Source of the DNA: DASPSM01 sp963800135
GTDB lineage: Bacteria > Planctomycetota > Planctomycetia > Planctomycetales > Planctomycetaceae
Assembly: GCA_963800135.1 (NCBI GenBank)
Contig: CAWCZR010000011.1
Location: 62,001-126,000 of the forward strand
Length of the DNA stretch: 64,000 nt
Direction of reading: 5' to 3'
The notes below the pieces were generated by a model that saw only the letters and a list, made by a program, of their open reading frames with translations, was not told where the DNA came from and did not search any database. Made by a program: the position numbers and the translations under genes. The number at the start of each line of letters is the position of its first letter. Position 1 is the first letter of the stretch. Below are positions 47,960 to 56,831 of this stretch, piece after piece.

Positions 47960-48052
47960 GCGTTTTCAACGCGCTTTGTTCCGGGACCAAGGCTTGCGAA
48001 ATGCTGAAGTCGACGCTTGCACCTTTCGCCGGCACCAAAAAAGAGATACTTT

Positions 48053-48076
48053 GGAATTGGGGTGGGGTTCAATTCC
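48053..48076. promoter_or_regulatory. inverted repeat before the sigma factor gene
   Basis: GGAATTG (48053-48059) and CAATTCC (48070-48076) are exact inverted copies with a 10-base spacer, 27 bp upstream of the proposed TTG start. It could be an operator or a hairpin in the leader. No matching regulator is known from this sequence. Confidence 0.35.
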
Positions 48077-48103
48077 TTGGACGATGGGCCGGGGGTAGAG
48101 GCC

Positions 48104-48730
48104 TTGAGTTCGACGGCTCCGAGCGGCACGCAGTGCGCGGTTTTTCTCCGTGATCCGGACGTACAGCTGATGCTGCGCGCCAAGGCCGGAGACGACAAGG
48201 CGTTTGGGCAGCTCGTCACCGGGTATCAGGATCGTTTGCTCAGCATTTTCTACCATCTGCTGCGGGACCAGGCGGCCGCGGAAGATTTGGTGCAAGAAGT
48301 CTTTCTGCGAATTTACCGCGCCCGCAACGGTTACCAGCCGACGGCGAAGTTTTCGACCTGGTTGTTCCGCATCGCCAACAACGTGGCCAGCAACGCCCGG
48401 CGAACCATTGGCCGGCGCAAAGAGGTGCCGCTCGTTCAGGAATCGGGATCGGTGCCGTCGGTCGGCACAAAGAAAAAAGTCATCAGCGACCGTTCGTCGC
48501 TGATTCCGACGCGGCAGCTCGTGAAACGGGAGACGTGCGAGATCGTGCAGACGGCGCTCGACACCCTCAACGAGCGCCAACGCCTGGCGGTGCTGTTGCA
48601 CAAATTCGAGGGGATGAGTTACGAGGACATCGGTGAGGCGATGTCGCTTTCCACCGAGGCAGTCAAGTCGCTCTTGGCACGGGCCCGCGAGAACCTGCGG
48701 ACCCAGTTGGAACCCCACTTGAAATCGTAG
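48104..48730 (+). CDS. ECF-type RNA polymerase sigma factor
   Basis: A 208-residue sigma70-family protein. Region 2 reads LLSIFYHLLRDQAAAEDLVQ EVFLRIY-like (helix ending AAEDLVQEVF), region 4 reads LNERQRLAVLLHKFEGMSYE with an HTH ending EAVKSLLARARENL. Both are typical of ECF sigma factors. The TTG at 48104 is preferred because GGGGGTAGAG lies directly upstream and homologs start near this point; an in-frame TTG at 48017 is a weaker alternative. A longer than usual loop with a KKK tract separates regions 2 and 4. The next gene encodes the likely anti-sigma factor. Confidence 0.9.
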   Translation: MSSTAPSGTQCAVFLRDPDVQLMLRAKAGDDKAFGQLVTGYQDRLLSIFYHLLRDQAAAEDLVQEVFLRIYRARNGYQPTAKFSTWLFRIANNVASNARRTIGRRKEVPLVQESGSVPSVGTKKKVISDRSSLIPTRQLVKRETCEIVQTALDTLNERQRLAVLLHKFEGMSYEDIGEAMSLSTEAVKSLLARARENLRTQLEPHLKS

Positions 48731-48802
48731 CGGCTTTTGTGCGTCAGCGGACGCACCACCCCGTGGATCGAAGCCGCGAAGGCCGCTCGTTTCTGCCGAA
48801 CG

Positions 48803-49318
48803 ATGCAGAAGATCCCCCGACTAACTCAAGACCAGCGATCGAACCTGGTCGCCTATCTCGACGGCGAATTGCCCGAGCCGGCGGTCAAGGAGATCGACCA
48901 GGTGCTCTCCAAGAGCCCGGCGGTCCGTCACGACGTCGAGATGCTCGCCCGCACGTGGGACCTGCTCGACCAGTTGCCCCGCCTGGCGACGGAAGAGGAC
49001 TTCACCGCCCGCACGCTGTCGGTCGCCCAACAGGAAGAAGCGCCGCGCCCCCTGCTGCCCACGAGCGTGAGCGAGCGGCTGCAAAGCCGTCAGTTGCGCC
49101 GCGGCGGAGTCCTGTTGATCTGGCTCGCGGTGCTGGCAGCGAGCGCCTTCCTCGGTTACTCCGCCACCGCCCATTGGGTCCCCGATCAATCGGAGGACCT
49201 GTTGCGCAACTTGGAGGTAGTCGAGAAGCTGGACTTGTACCGCAACGTCGAATCACTCGATTTCCTCAAACAGCTCGACGAAAAGATCGGAACCTTTGAT
49301 GCCCAGCCCAAGCGGTAG
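48803..49318 (+). CDS. anti-sigma factor-like membrane protein
   Basis: A 171-residue protein from the ATG at 48803. The cytoplasmic part (RSNLVAYLDGELPEPAVKEI, then SPAVRHDVEMLART) has the helical layout of anti-sigma domains but no zinc-binding HxxxCxxC is present. One membrane segment follows (VLLIWLAVLAASAFLGY, near 108-125), and a short C-terminal tail lies outside. It probably holds the ECF sigma factor at the membrane. The stop overlaps the next gene by 20 bases in another frame. Confidence 0.8.
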   Translation: MQKIPRLTQDQRSNLVAYLDGELPEPAVKEIDQVLSKSPAVRHDVEMLARTWDLLDQLPRLATEEDFTARTLSVAQQEEAPRPLLPTSVSERLQSRQLRRGGVLLIWLAVLAASAFLGYSATAHWVPDQSEDLLRNLEVVEKLDLYRNVESLDFLKQLDEKIGTFDAQPKR

Positions 49319-50354
49319 CCGCACGGCGGGGATCATCGGTCCCCTGGCGGCAATTTTCGCAGTGACGTTCCTGTGCGGGACGACGCCCGACGAGTCGCGG
49401 CTGCTCGCCGAGCGGCGGACGCGCATCGCCGGGATGACGCATGCCGAAGTCGAACAGCTGCGGCGGAATTACGACGAGTTCCGCAAGTTGTCACCTGAAC
49501 GGCGCAAGGCCCTGCAGGAGCTGGATGACGAGGTTAAGCAGGACACGGCCAACGGCGGCCACCTGCTCAAGCTGATGACCGATTACAACCGCTGGCTGTC
49601 GACCCTGTCGCCGTTCGACCAGGAGCGGATCCTCAGCAAAACCGACCCGGTCGAACGGGCCCAGCTCGTCCACGAAATTCGCGAGGAGCAGCAGAAACGC
49701 CTAGCGACGACGGGCATTGACGCGGGCGGGCACCCGGCGCTTGCGCTGGACCCGGCGGAGTTCGAAACGATGTTGAAAGCCGTCGAGGACAATTTCCTCA
49801 CCCCCGAATCGCGCAAGAAGATCCCTGAACAGCTGACGGGCCGCGAACGCCATCTGCGGATTCTCAAGGCAGCCCAGCAGCAGGCCCGCAGCGTGGCCGC
49901 CAGCCAGACGCTCGTGCAAACGCTGCTGGAGGCGATTCCCAACGACAGCCTCAAAGCCCGGATCATGAAGCAAGCGCCGCGAACGCCCCGGCGTCTCTTG
50001 GGGCAAGTGATGAGCCGCTCGCTCGCCGGCGAGTGGTGGGACGAAATTCGGGCCGTTTACCCAAAGCCGGCCGCCATCGAGGAAGAGATCAATCGCCGGT
50101 TGGCGATCGCTCCGGCCGGGAAACGCGATCAGCAGAAGCCGCAGTTCAGCTCCAGGCAGGGGAAACGCATGATCGGCGTGCAGCTGGCGCTGGCTAACGA
50201 CGATCAATTCAAAGAGCTGCGCCCGGTCTTTATGTGGCTTTCGGGCGGGCTGCAACATCGGAATGGCCGCGGCCAGTCGGCCCCAGGATCGGCCACAGTG
50301 CCCGATGAATCGCGGACCGATGAAGCCGACGGCAAGGCGAAGTCGGCTGAGTAA
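49299..50354 (+). CDS. DUF3106-like secreted protein of the sigma/anti-sigma cassette
   Basis: A 351-residue exported protein. The N-terminal hydrophobic stretch (GIIGPLAAIFAVTFLCG) is a signal peptide or anchor. The long helical segment YDEFRKLSPERRKALQELDD recalls DUF3106, a family found beside sigma and anti-sigma genes. The rest is charged and helical, with a Gly/Ser-rich tail. The overlap with the anti-sigma gene argues that it belongs to the same signalling cassette, perhaps as the envelope sensor. This is inference. Confidence 0.75.
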   Translation: MPSPSGSRTAGIIGPLAAIFAVTFLCGTTPDESRLLAERRTRIAGMTHAEVEQLRRNYDEFRKLSPERRKALQELDDEVKQDTANGGHLLKLMTDYNRWLSTLSPFDQERILSKTDPVERAQLVHEIREEQQKRLATTGIDAGGHPALALDPAEFETMLKAVEDNFLTPESRKKIPEQLTGRERHLRILKAAQQQARSVAASQTLVQTLLEAIPNDSLKARIMKQAPRTPRRLLGQVMSRSLAGEWWDEIRAVYPKPAAIEEEINRRLAIAPAGKRDQQKPQFSSRQGKRMIGVQLALANDDQFKELRPVFMWLSGGLQHRNGRGQSAPGSATVPDESRTDEADGKAKSAE

Positions 50355-50438
50355 CAAGGGACGCGGCGCAGCCCCGGCTTCGTCGCCGAGTCGCCCACGC
50401 TCGTCGATTTGCCCGGCGATTGCTATGTTACTCGGCGC

Positions 50439-50693
50439 TTAGCGGGCGGCAGAGCCGTCGGAATGCGTCGGCCCGCGGCCGTTCAGCGCGTCTCCCGCTG
50501 CCGCAGGACCCAGATTGAGTGTGACCAAGGGTTTGGCGGGTGAAGCCGTCGAGCCTTCGTGAACCGGGCACGAGGCACAGCCGCTCCCCGCGCGCGCGGA
50601 GCCCGTCCATAATCGCCAGCTGCGGCGGCCCAGGACGAACAGAGCGGCCGCGACGAAAATCAGGGCGACCAGTTGTTGCCAATCCCAAGTCAC
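50439..50693 (-). CDS. FeoB-associated Cys-rich membrane protein
   Basis: An 84-residue protein starting at GTG 50693. One membrane segment (residues 7-22, LVALIFVAAALFVLGRR) is followed by the CASCPVHEG motif, as in the FeoB-associated Cys-rich family. The following 35 residues are low-complexity. It lies 21 bp downstream of feoB in the same direction and probably helps ferrous iron uptake, in the position of FeoC. The family's role is not settled. Confidence 0.85.
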   Translation of the reverse strand: MTWDWQQLVALIFVAAALFVLGRRSWRLWTGSARAGSGCASCPVHEGSTASPAKPLVTLNLGPAAAGDALNGRGPTHSDGSAAR

Positions 50694-50714
50694 GGTGACG
50701 TCCGCAAATGGTCG

Positions 50715-52941
50715 TCAGAACAGTCGGGCGACCTGGTAGGTTACCAGCGCGCCCACGTACGCCAAACTCGTCATGTAGACAAACGTGAAAACCGGCCAGA
50801 TCCAGCGGTTGGTTTCCCGTTTGATCGTCATCAATGTGCCGGCGCACTCGGCGCAGAGCGCGAAAAAGACCATGATCGAGAGAGCCACGGGCAGGCTGTA
50901 GACCTTGCGCCCCTCCGAGTCGGTGGCGTTTTGCAGCGAGGTGATCAGTCCCTGGTTGTTGTCCTTGTCGACCTCGTTCCCCAGGCTGTAGATCGTGCCG
51001 AGCGTGGCGATGATCACTTCGCGGGCTGGGAACGAGGCGATCGCGCCGACGCCGATCCGCCAATCCCAACCGAGCGGCCGCACGGCTGGCTCGATCGCGT
51101 GTCCCAGGTGTCCCAAAAAACTCTTCTCAATCAATTGGCTACCGAGCTGGTCGCGGCGCTCCGTCAGCTTGTCGAGTTGGGCTTGTTGCGCGGCGTCTCC
51201 CTGGGCGACCGCGGGCATCGCCTCGATCTGCCGGACGACTGTGTCGCGTTCGCTGTGATCGGCGGGGAAATAACCGGCCGCCCAAACGACAATCGACGTG
51301 GCGAAGATCAGCGTGCCGGCCCGCGTCACGAAGGCCTTGCCCCGATCGTAGGCCCGGTGCAAGACCACTCGCGGGGACGGCAACTTGTACGACGGCAGCT
51401 CCATCACGAAGGGGGGCGTTTCGCCGCGAAAGAACGTCTTCTTGAGCAGCCACGCGCAAGGGACGGCGACGATTGCTCCCACCGACGACATGGCCAACAG
51501 CACCAGCCCCTGCAGCGAGACCCAGCCGCCCAGATAAGTCACGGCGGGCACAAAGGCCCAGATCAACAGCAAATACACGGGCAGGCGCGGAGCAACTCAT
51601 CAGCGGGGCAATCAGGATCGTCACCATCCGGTCGCGGCGATTTTCGATCACGCGAGTCGCCATCACGCCTGGGATCGCGCAGGCGAAGGACGACATCAGC
51701 GGAATGAACGACTTGCCGCTCAGCCCCAGCCGGCTCATCAGGCGGTCCATCAGGAAAGCCGCGCGGGCCATGTAGCCGCAGTCCTCGAGCACGGCAATGA
51801 ACAAAAACAGAAACACGATCTGGGGCAGAAAGACGAGCACGCCGCCGACGCCGGCCACCACGCCGTCGACCACCAGGCTGCGAAGCGCTCCCGGGCCGAT
51901 CAGCGATTCGACGCCGCCTTTGATCAACCCCTCGGTCCACTCGATCGAGCGCATGAAGGGCTCGGCCCAGTAATAAATCGACTGGAAGACGACGAACATG
52001 ATGCCCGCAAAGACCAAAAGTCCCGACACGCGATGCGTCAGCACCCGATCGATGTGGTCGCTGGTAGTTGTGGCCGGCTGGGCCGCATGAGTCAGCACGC
52101 CGGAAACGACCTCGCGGATGGCCGCGTAGCGCGTTCTCGCTTCGGCAGCCGGCAGGCGAAAGCCGTCTTTTGCCAGCCGATCGCGAATTTGAGCGAGCCG
52201 CTCGGTAAAACCAGCCGGTTGCGTCGGCGTGAGCCATTTCTCGATCTGACCGTTCGGATCGAGCAGCAGCCGCTCGACCAGGTAACGAGGCAAGGTCTCG
52301 CCGTTCACCGGACGCAGATCGCGGGCCACTTCGTCGACGGCTTCGTAGAACGCCGCTGGGAAGACGGGCTTGGTCGCCGGGCGTTTCGATTCGGCCGCGT
52401 CCAGCAAGGCTTGCCGCACTTCGTCGATGCCGACCCGTCGATGGGCCTCCGTCGTGACGATCGGAATCCCCAACCGCTGGGAGAGGGCCGGCACGTCGAT
52501 CGAGGCGCCCCGCTGTCGTGCCACGTCCGACATGTTGAGGATAAGCACAGTCGGCAGCCCGACGTCGAGCACCTGGCTGACGAGAAACAGATTGCGTTCG
52601 AGGTTGGATGCGTCGACGATGCAGGCCACCGCGTCGAGCCGGCCGACCTCCGCCTGACGTCCCAGTAGCACTTCGACGGATACCATCTCATCCAGCGAAC
52701 GCGGTGCCAGGCTGTACGTGCCGGGCAGATCAACAAGTTTGAGTGTCGTGTCGCCCACGCGCACGCGGCCGATCTTTTTCTCGACGGTGACCCCCGGATA
52801 GTTGCCCACGCGGGCGTGCATTCCGGCCAGTGCATTGAAGAGCGTGCTTTTGCCGGTGTTGGGGTTGCCGATGAAGGCCACGGTAAGCGTGCGCGGCGGA
52901 TGCGATGTCTGACCGGTGACGCTCGGCGTAATGGCGGTCAT
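50715..52941 (-). CDS. feoB: ferrous iron transporter FeoB (one frameshift)
   Basis: A ferrous iron transporter. The G-domain is intact: G1 GNPNTGKST at residues 25-33, G3 DLPGTYSLAPRS and G4 NMSDVA. A helical regulator domain follows (to about residue 270), then the membrane domain with two Gate regions (LEDCGYMARAAFLMD; FFALCAECAGTLMT). The frame breaks at about 51585-51590. The conserved sequence MSCSARLPVYLLL is split into MSCSAP in one frame and RLPVYLLL in another, consistent with loss of two bases from a GCGC run. Corrected length is about 743 residues. An essential core of the transporter is interrupted only by this, so assembly error is likely. It is preceded by two feoA genes. Confidence 0.93.
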
Positions 52942-52977
52942 GCTGTGTGGTTTTCGCGCACGGCGGGCGTCCTCGAT

Positions 52978-53211
52978 CTAAGTGCCGAGCCGCTCGACTT
53001 GCAGCCGGCGCGCCTCGTTGGCCCGCAGCGAGATGCGGTAACCGCGAACGCGAAACTCGATCGGGTCGCCGAACGGAGCGAAGCCGACGACTTCGATCTG
53101 CTCCCCCTCGGTCAGCCCCATTTCCAGCAAGCGTACGGCCACGCCGTCGTCGCCGTGAATTTCGCGAATGATGGCTCGCGCTCCGGCCTTCAACTGATCG
53201 AGGGTTTCCAT
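52978..53211 (-). CDS. feoA: FeoA domain protein, proximal copy
   Basis: A 77-residue SH3-like FeoA protein. The domain covers nearly the full length (DQLKAGARAIIREIHGDDGV, then RLLEMGLTEGEQIEVV and FGDPIEFRVRGYRISLRANE), including the typical MGLxxG turn. FeoA is thought to stimulate FeoB, probably by binding its cytoplasmic domain. It lies 36 bp upstream of feoB. Confidence 0.93.
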   Translation of the reverse strand: METLDQLKAGARAIIREIHGDDGVAVRLLEMGLTEGEQIEVVGFAPFGDPIEFRVRGYRISLRANEARRLQVERLGT

Positions 53212-53268
53212 AGAAGCACCGGCATGATCACGATGGGCCAGCGAGGCGGGAGCCGGGCGAAATCGGGA

Positions 53269-53553
53269 CTAGTGCCGTGCGGCCGTCGGCTTGCCCACCT
53301 GGACGAGGATCAAGGCCGCGTCGGCGCCCCGGAACCCGAACCGATGGTTGCCGACCGCCACGATGCAGTCACCGCCGGAGCGGACCATCCGCACGGGACG
53401 GCCCGGACGCAGACCCATTTCTCCCAGGCGATGCACGTGCTCCGGCTGTCCATCGACTTCCACGATCGTCCCCGAGTCCCCGGGTGCAAGGTGGTCCAGC
53501 GGCATGACTTGGCAGACGGCCGTATCAGCAGGCGACATCGGGGAGCGCTTCAT
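53269..53553 (-). CDS. feoA: FeoA domain protein, distal copy
   Basis: A 94-residue second FeoA-like protein. After a 16-residue extension the SH3-like fold runs PLDHLAPGDSGTIVEVDGQP, then RLGEMGLRPGRPVRMV and DCIVAVGNHRFGFRG. It differs strongly from the proximal copy, so the duplication is old. It is the first gene of the feo operon and lies 75 bp downstream of the Fur-like palindrome. Two FeoA proteins with one FeoB occur in several lineages, and their division of labour is unknown. Confidence 0.92.
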   Translation of the reverse strand: MKRSPMSPADTAVCQVMPLDHLAPGDSGTIVEVDGQPEHVHRLGEMGLRPGRPVRMVRSGGDCIVAVGNHRFGFRGADAALILVQVGKPTAARH

Positions 53554-53628
53554 GTAAGGGCCTAAACGCGCGGGACGAATTCTGACTTCGTACCCAGTAC
53601 GGCGAGGCTATTCGCTGATCCGTTGAAT

Positions 53629-53643
53629 TGAGACTGAGTCTCA
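53629..53643. promoter_or_regulatory. Fur-box-like palindrome upstream of the feo operon
   Basis: TGAGACTGAGTCTCA is a perfect 7-1-7 inverted repeat, the same layout and outer bases (TGAGA...TCTCA) as many Fur boxes of the TGAGAATnATTCTCA type. It lies about 10-25 bp downstream of the predicted start of transcription of the feo operon, well placed for iron-dependent repression. The identity of the regulator (Fur or another family member) is inferred. Confidence 0.6.
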
Positions 53644-53660
53644 GGTCCAACTTCACTCCT

Positions 53661-53689
53661 ATAATACAGTTTCGGCACGCTGACGGCAA
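53661..53689 (-). promoter_or_regulatory. sigma70-type promoter of the feo operon
   Basis: Read on the minus strand, TTGCCG (53684-53689) and TATTAT (53661-53666) are separated by 17 bp. Transcription would begin near 53654, upstream of the Fur-like palindrome and 100 bp before feoA. On the plus strand the same patch contains TATAAT at 53660-53665, which might serve the opposite gene, but no -35 element is seen for it. Confidence 0.5.
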
Positions 53690-53824
53690 CAGTCGTCATC
53701 AAAGGTTCGTCCGACCAGACCAATTAAGACGTATCCTATGACGATGTCGCGACTTGACGCTGTTTTCAGACCCTCCTATACTCGCGCCAAGTTCCCTGCG
53801 CCCCCTCCGAATGAGCCGTTTCGA

Positions 53825-54734
53825 ATGAAAAGTGAACATCGCCACGAGCTGAAAACCAACGAACTGGAACGGATTGCTTCCGAGTTGGGTCACACCGCCG
53901 AGCACTACGTCCACGACAACTGGATGCTGCTCGCGGCCGCCGTCGTTGCGATTCTGATCGGCGCAGGTGGCGTGGTGTACTGGCGCAGCTCGTCGGGTTC
54001 GGCAGGCCAGCAAGGTTGGCGAGAGTTTGCCAGCGCGTCGAAGGCGGCCGATTACGGCAACGTCGCCGACAAATACTCGGGCAGCGTCGCCGCGGCATGG
54101 TCCCGGCTGCTCGAAGGCGAAATGGAGCTCAACAGCGGCATTCGCTCGAGCTTCACCGATCGATCGGCCGGACGTTCCGACCTGCAGAAGGCCCAGGAGA
54201 ATTTCGCGAAACTGATCGCCGACAAAGCTACGCCGAGCGACGTCATCGAGCGAGCCCTCTTCGGACTGGCGCGGGCCAAGGAGGCGTTGCCGCCGAAAGA
54301 GCTCAGTCCCTCGAAAATCAACGACGGGGCGATCGAGACCTATCAGCGTCTCGTCACCGAGTTCCCGATCAGTGTCTACAAGGACTATGCCGAGGCGCGG
54401 ATCGCCGCCCTCAGAGACGGGCACCGCCCAAGATTTCTACGCCTGGTTCGAGCAACAAAATCCCAAACCGGCCGACCGCGAGATGCCCAAGGATCTGATC
54501 CCGCCGTCGCCTGACGAAACGAAGACGGCCACCGGCACGCCGATCAAGACCGTGCCGCCTCCCGCCACGAACAAACCGGCGTCCGGCAAAGCGGCCACCG
54601 ACACGAAGCCCAGCACTGGGCCGAAACCTGCCGCGGGCAGTCCGGCCAAATCCACTGTGCCCGCGCCCGCGAGCAAATCGCCGACGACCGAAGAGGGCCC
54701 GGCGATGCCGGCTCCCGCGTCTCCAACCAAGTGA
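53825..54734 (+). CDS. YfgM-like single-span membrane protein with TPR-like domain (one frameshift)
   Basis: A roughly 300-residue protein. The N-terminal cytoplasmic part is followed by one membrane segment (MLLAAAVVAILIGAGGVVYW, about residue 37-56) and a helical domain like TPR_21/YfgM (AAAWSRLLEGEMELNSGIRS, then LQKAQENFAKLI and AIETYQRLVTEFP). At 54413 one extra base breaks the frame. Without it, RIAAL continues into ETGTAQDFYAWFEQQNPKP, the usual C-terminal block, and a Pro/Ala/Lys-rich tail to 54734. YfgM-like proteins act as periplasmic chaperone helpers beside the Sec translocon. That role is inferred here. Confidence 0.82.
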
Positions 54735-54750
54735 GGCCGGCACGCCGTCT

Positions 54751-54820
54751 GGAGTGACGGGGCCTAGAGCGATTAGGCCCGAAGTGACCAGGCCGGAATG
54801 ACCAGTCCGGAATGAGTGAC
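54751..54820 (+). repeat. degenerate 14-bp repeats covering the start of the pseudouridine synthase gene
   Basis: Four imperfect units, each beginning GGAGTGAC/GAAGTGACC/GGAATGACC, lie at 54751-54764, 54781-54794, 54795-54808 and 54809-54820 (partial). The last unit contains the ATG at 54812. The last three are in direct tandem. They resemble short slippage products. Confidence 0.6.
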
Positions 54821-55867
54821 GGCCTTTCCTCCGACCAGCCGATCCTGATCACGGTGGAGGCCCGCGCTCAAGGCTGGCGCGTCGATCACTACCTCAGCCG
54901 GCTCTTCCCCAATTTCAGCCGCGCCCTGTTTCAAAGGGCCATCGGGCAGCAGACGATCCTGGTCAACGGCATTCCGGTGAAGACGTCGCGGCGACTGCGG
55001 ATGAACGATCGTCTCTCGGTTCGCCTGCCCGAGCTGCCGGACCGCACGCTGCCGCCCGAGGATATCCCGCTCAACATCATTTATGAGGACGACTACCTGA
55101 TCGTCCTCAACAAGCAGGCCGGGCTGATCGTCCATCCGGGCAAGGGCAACTATCGCGGCACGTTGGCCGGCGCACTGCAATTTCACTTCAATCGGCTGAG
55201 CGACGTCGCCGGCCAGCTCCGGCCGGGCATCGTCCACCGACTCGATCGCGATACGAGCGGCGTGCTGGTGATCGCCAAAGACAACCAGGTCCATCACCGC
55301 TTGAGCGGGCAGTTCGAGCGCCGCGAAGTCACTAAGGAATATCTGGCGATCGCCCGCGGGCGGCTCGAGCTCGATGAAGACGAAATCGCCACGCACGTCT
55401 GCATCAATCCCCGGCACCGCGAAAAGATGATGGTCTGCGATCCGCAAGGCAACTCTCGACCCGCGGTGACCCGTTACGCGGTTGCCGAGCGCTACGCCGG
55501 CTTCACGGTGGTGCGGCTCTTTCCCAAAACGGGGCGCACGCATCAACTGCGTGTGCACTTGCAGCACCTGGGCCATACGATCGTCGCCGATCGTCTGTAT
55601 GGTGGTGGCGCTCGGCTGTCGTTGGCGGATCTGAATTCTTCCTCAAAGCACGCCGCCGAGCCGCGCGAGCCAATCGAAGATGCCGACACCGACGCCGACG
55701 CCTCGCCCGTGCTGATCGCCCGCCAAGCCCTGCACGCCCGTCGGCTCGCCTTTCGCCATCCGCACAGTGGCAAGGAACTGGAATTTGAGGCACCATTACC
55801 CGACGACATCGCGCGGAGCATCGCAGCCATCGCCCGCCACTGTCCCCTGCCGGATAGGAAATCATGA
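54812..55867 (+). CDS. RluA family pseudouridine synthase
   Basis: A 351-residue RNA pseudouridine synthase, RluD-like in layout. An N-terminal S4 RNA-binding domain (VDHYLSRLFPNFSRALFQRA) is followed by the catalytic domain with the hallmark HRLDRDTSGVLV (catalytic Asp) near residue 148 and FPKTGRTHQLRVHLQHLGH later. It modifies a uridine in rRNA or tRNA; the exact site cannot be told. The stop overlaps the next gene by 4 bases (ATGA). A Pro/Asp-rich insertion of about 30 residues after VADRLYGGG is unusual. Confidence 0.94.
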   Translation: MSDGLSSDQPILITVEARAQGWRVDHYLSRLFPNFSRALFQRAIGQQTILVNGIPVKTSRRLRMNDRLSVRLPELPDRTLPPEDIPLNIIYEDDYLIVLNKQAGLIVHPGKGNYRGTLAGALQFHFNRLSDVAGQLRPGIVHRLDRDTSGVLVIAKDNQVHHRLSGQFERREVTKEYLAIARGRLELDEDEIATHVCINPRHREKMMVCDPQGNSRPAVTRYAVAERYAGFTVVRLFPKTGRTHQLRVHLQHLGHTIVADRLYGGGARLSLADLNSSSKHAAEPREPIEDADTDADASPVLIARQALHARRLAFRHPHSGKELEFEAPLPDDIARSIAAIARHCPLPDRKS

Positions 55868-56745
55868 AGCTCGCTAAGATCCGACTGACCGATGGGACAC
55901 CGCGATTGGCGGCCGTCGAAGACAACGACCGCCGGCTGCGTCTGCTCGATTTGGACCAAGTCGAAAGGATCAAAAGCCTGACGGACATTCTGCACTCGCC
56001 CGATCCGCTGGGGCTGGCGCGGTTCCTCATCGATCCCAAATCGCCGCCGATCGACGTCGACAAAGCGGCATTGCTGGCACCCATCGACAATCAGGAAGTC
56101 TGGGCGGCCGGCGTGACCTACAAGCGCAGCCAAGTCGCCCGCATGGACGAATCTACGTCCGGGGCCATCCACTACGACAAGGTTTACACGGCCGACCGTC
56201 CGGAGTTGTTCTTCAAGGCGACCGCGAATCGCGTCTCGGGACCGGGCGAGCCGGTGCGCGTACGGTTCGATAGCCGTTGGACTGTCCCCGAGCCCGAATG
56301 GACGCTCGTCGTGTCCGACAAGGCGAAACTGGTCGGCTTCACGCTCGGCAACGACATGTCGGCCCGGGACATCGAAGGCGAAAACCCGCTCTATTTGCCG
56401 CAGGCGAAGCTTTATCTGCAGTCGTGTGCCCTCGGTCCCTGGGTTTTCCTGCCGGAGACGCCGCTCGATCGCGAGAAGACCAAGATCGGCGTCACGATCG
56501 TCCGCAAAGGCAAAACCGTGTTCGAGGGGACGACCGATCTCGGCCAGATGGTGCGTTCGTTCGAGGATCTCATCGGCTGGCTGGTCCGCGAGAACAGTTT
56601 TCCCAACGGCGCGTTTTTGTTGACCGGCACCGGCGTCGTGCCTCCCGACGATTTCGGACTCGAAGACGGTGACAAGGTGTCGATTGCCGCCCCAATCATA
56701 GGCACACTGACGAACCCCGTCGTCAAAGAATCGCGCACGAAATAA
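55864..56745 (+). CDS. fumarylacetoacetate hydrolase family protein
   Basis: A 293-residue FAH-family enzyme, which cleaves C-C bonds in or decarboxylates small oxo-acids. The N-terminal domain is short (about 1-75), and the catalytic domain contains VWAAGVTYKRS, PELFFKATANRVSGPGE, the metal-binding PEPEWTLV, GNDMSARDIEGENPLYLPQAK and GTGVVPPD. The substrate is unknown. The ATG overlaps the stop of the pseudouridine synthase gene, so both are made from one transcript, though no functional link is obvious. Confidence 0.92.
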   Translation: MKLAKIRLTDGTPRLAAVEDNDRRLRLLDLDQVERIKSLTDILHSPDPLGLARFLIDPKSPPIDVDKAALLAPIDNQEVWAAGVTYKRSQVARMDESTSGAIHYDKVYTADRPELFFKATANRVSGPGEPVRVRFDSRWTVPEPEWTLVVSDKAKLVGFTLGNDMSARDIEGENPLYLPQAKLYLQSCALGPWVFLPETPLDREKTKIGVTIVRKGKTVFEGTTDLGQMVRSFEDLIGWLVRENSFPNGAFLLTGTGVVPPDDFGLEDGDKVSIAAPIIGTLTNPVVKESRTK

Positions 56746-56831
56746 GCGCCCACTGCGCCGGCGGCCACCTTTGCTGGCGAGCTCTGCGCAAGCACAACTC
56801 TCACGCGGCTAAGCCCGCAGGAGAAAACTCG

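Noticed and set aside
51570..51600. Programmed frameshift in feoB
   Set aside because: No slippery heptamer or downstream structure was seen; two bases missing from a GCGC run explains the break, and feoB is not known to need recoding.
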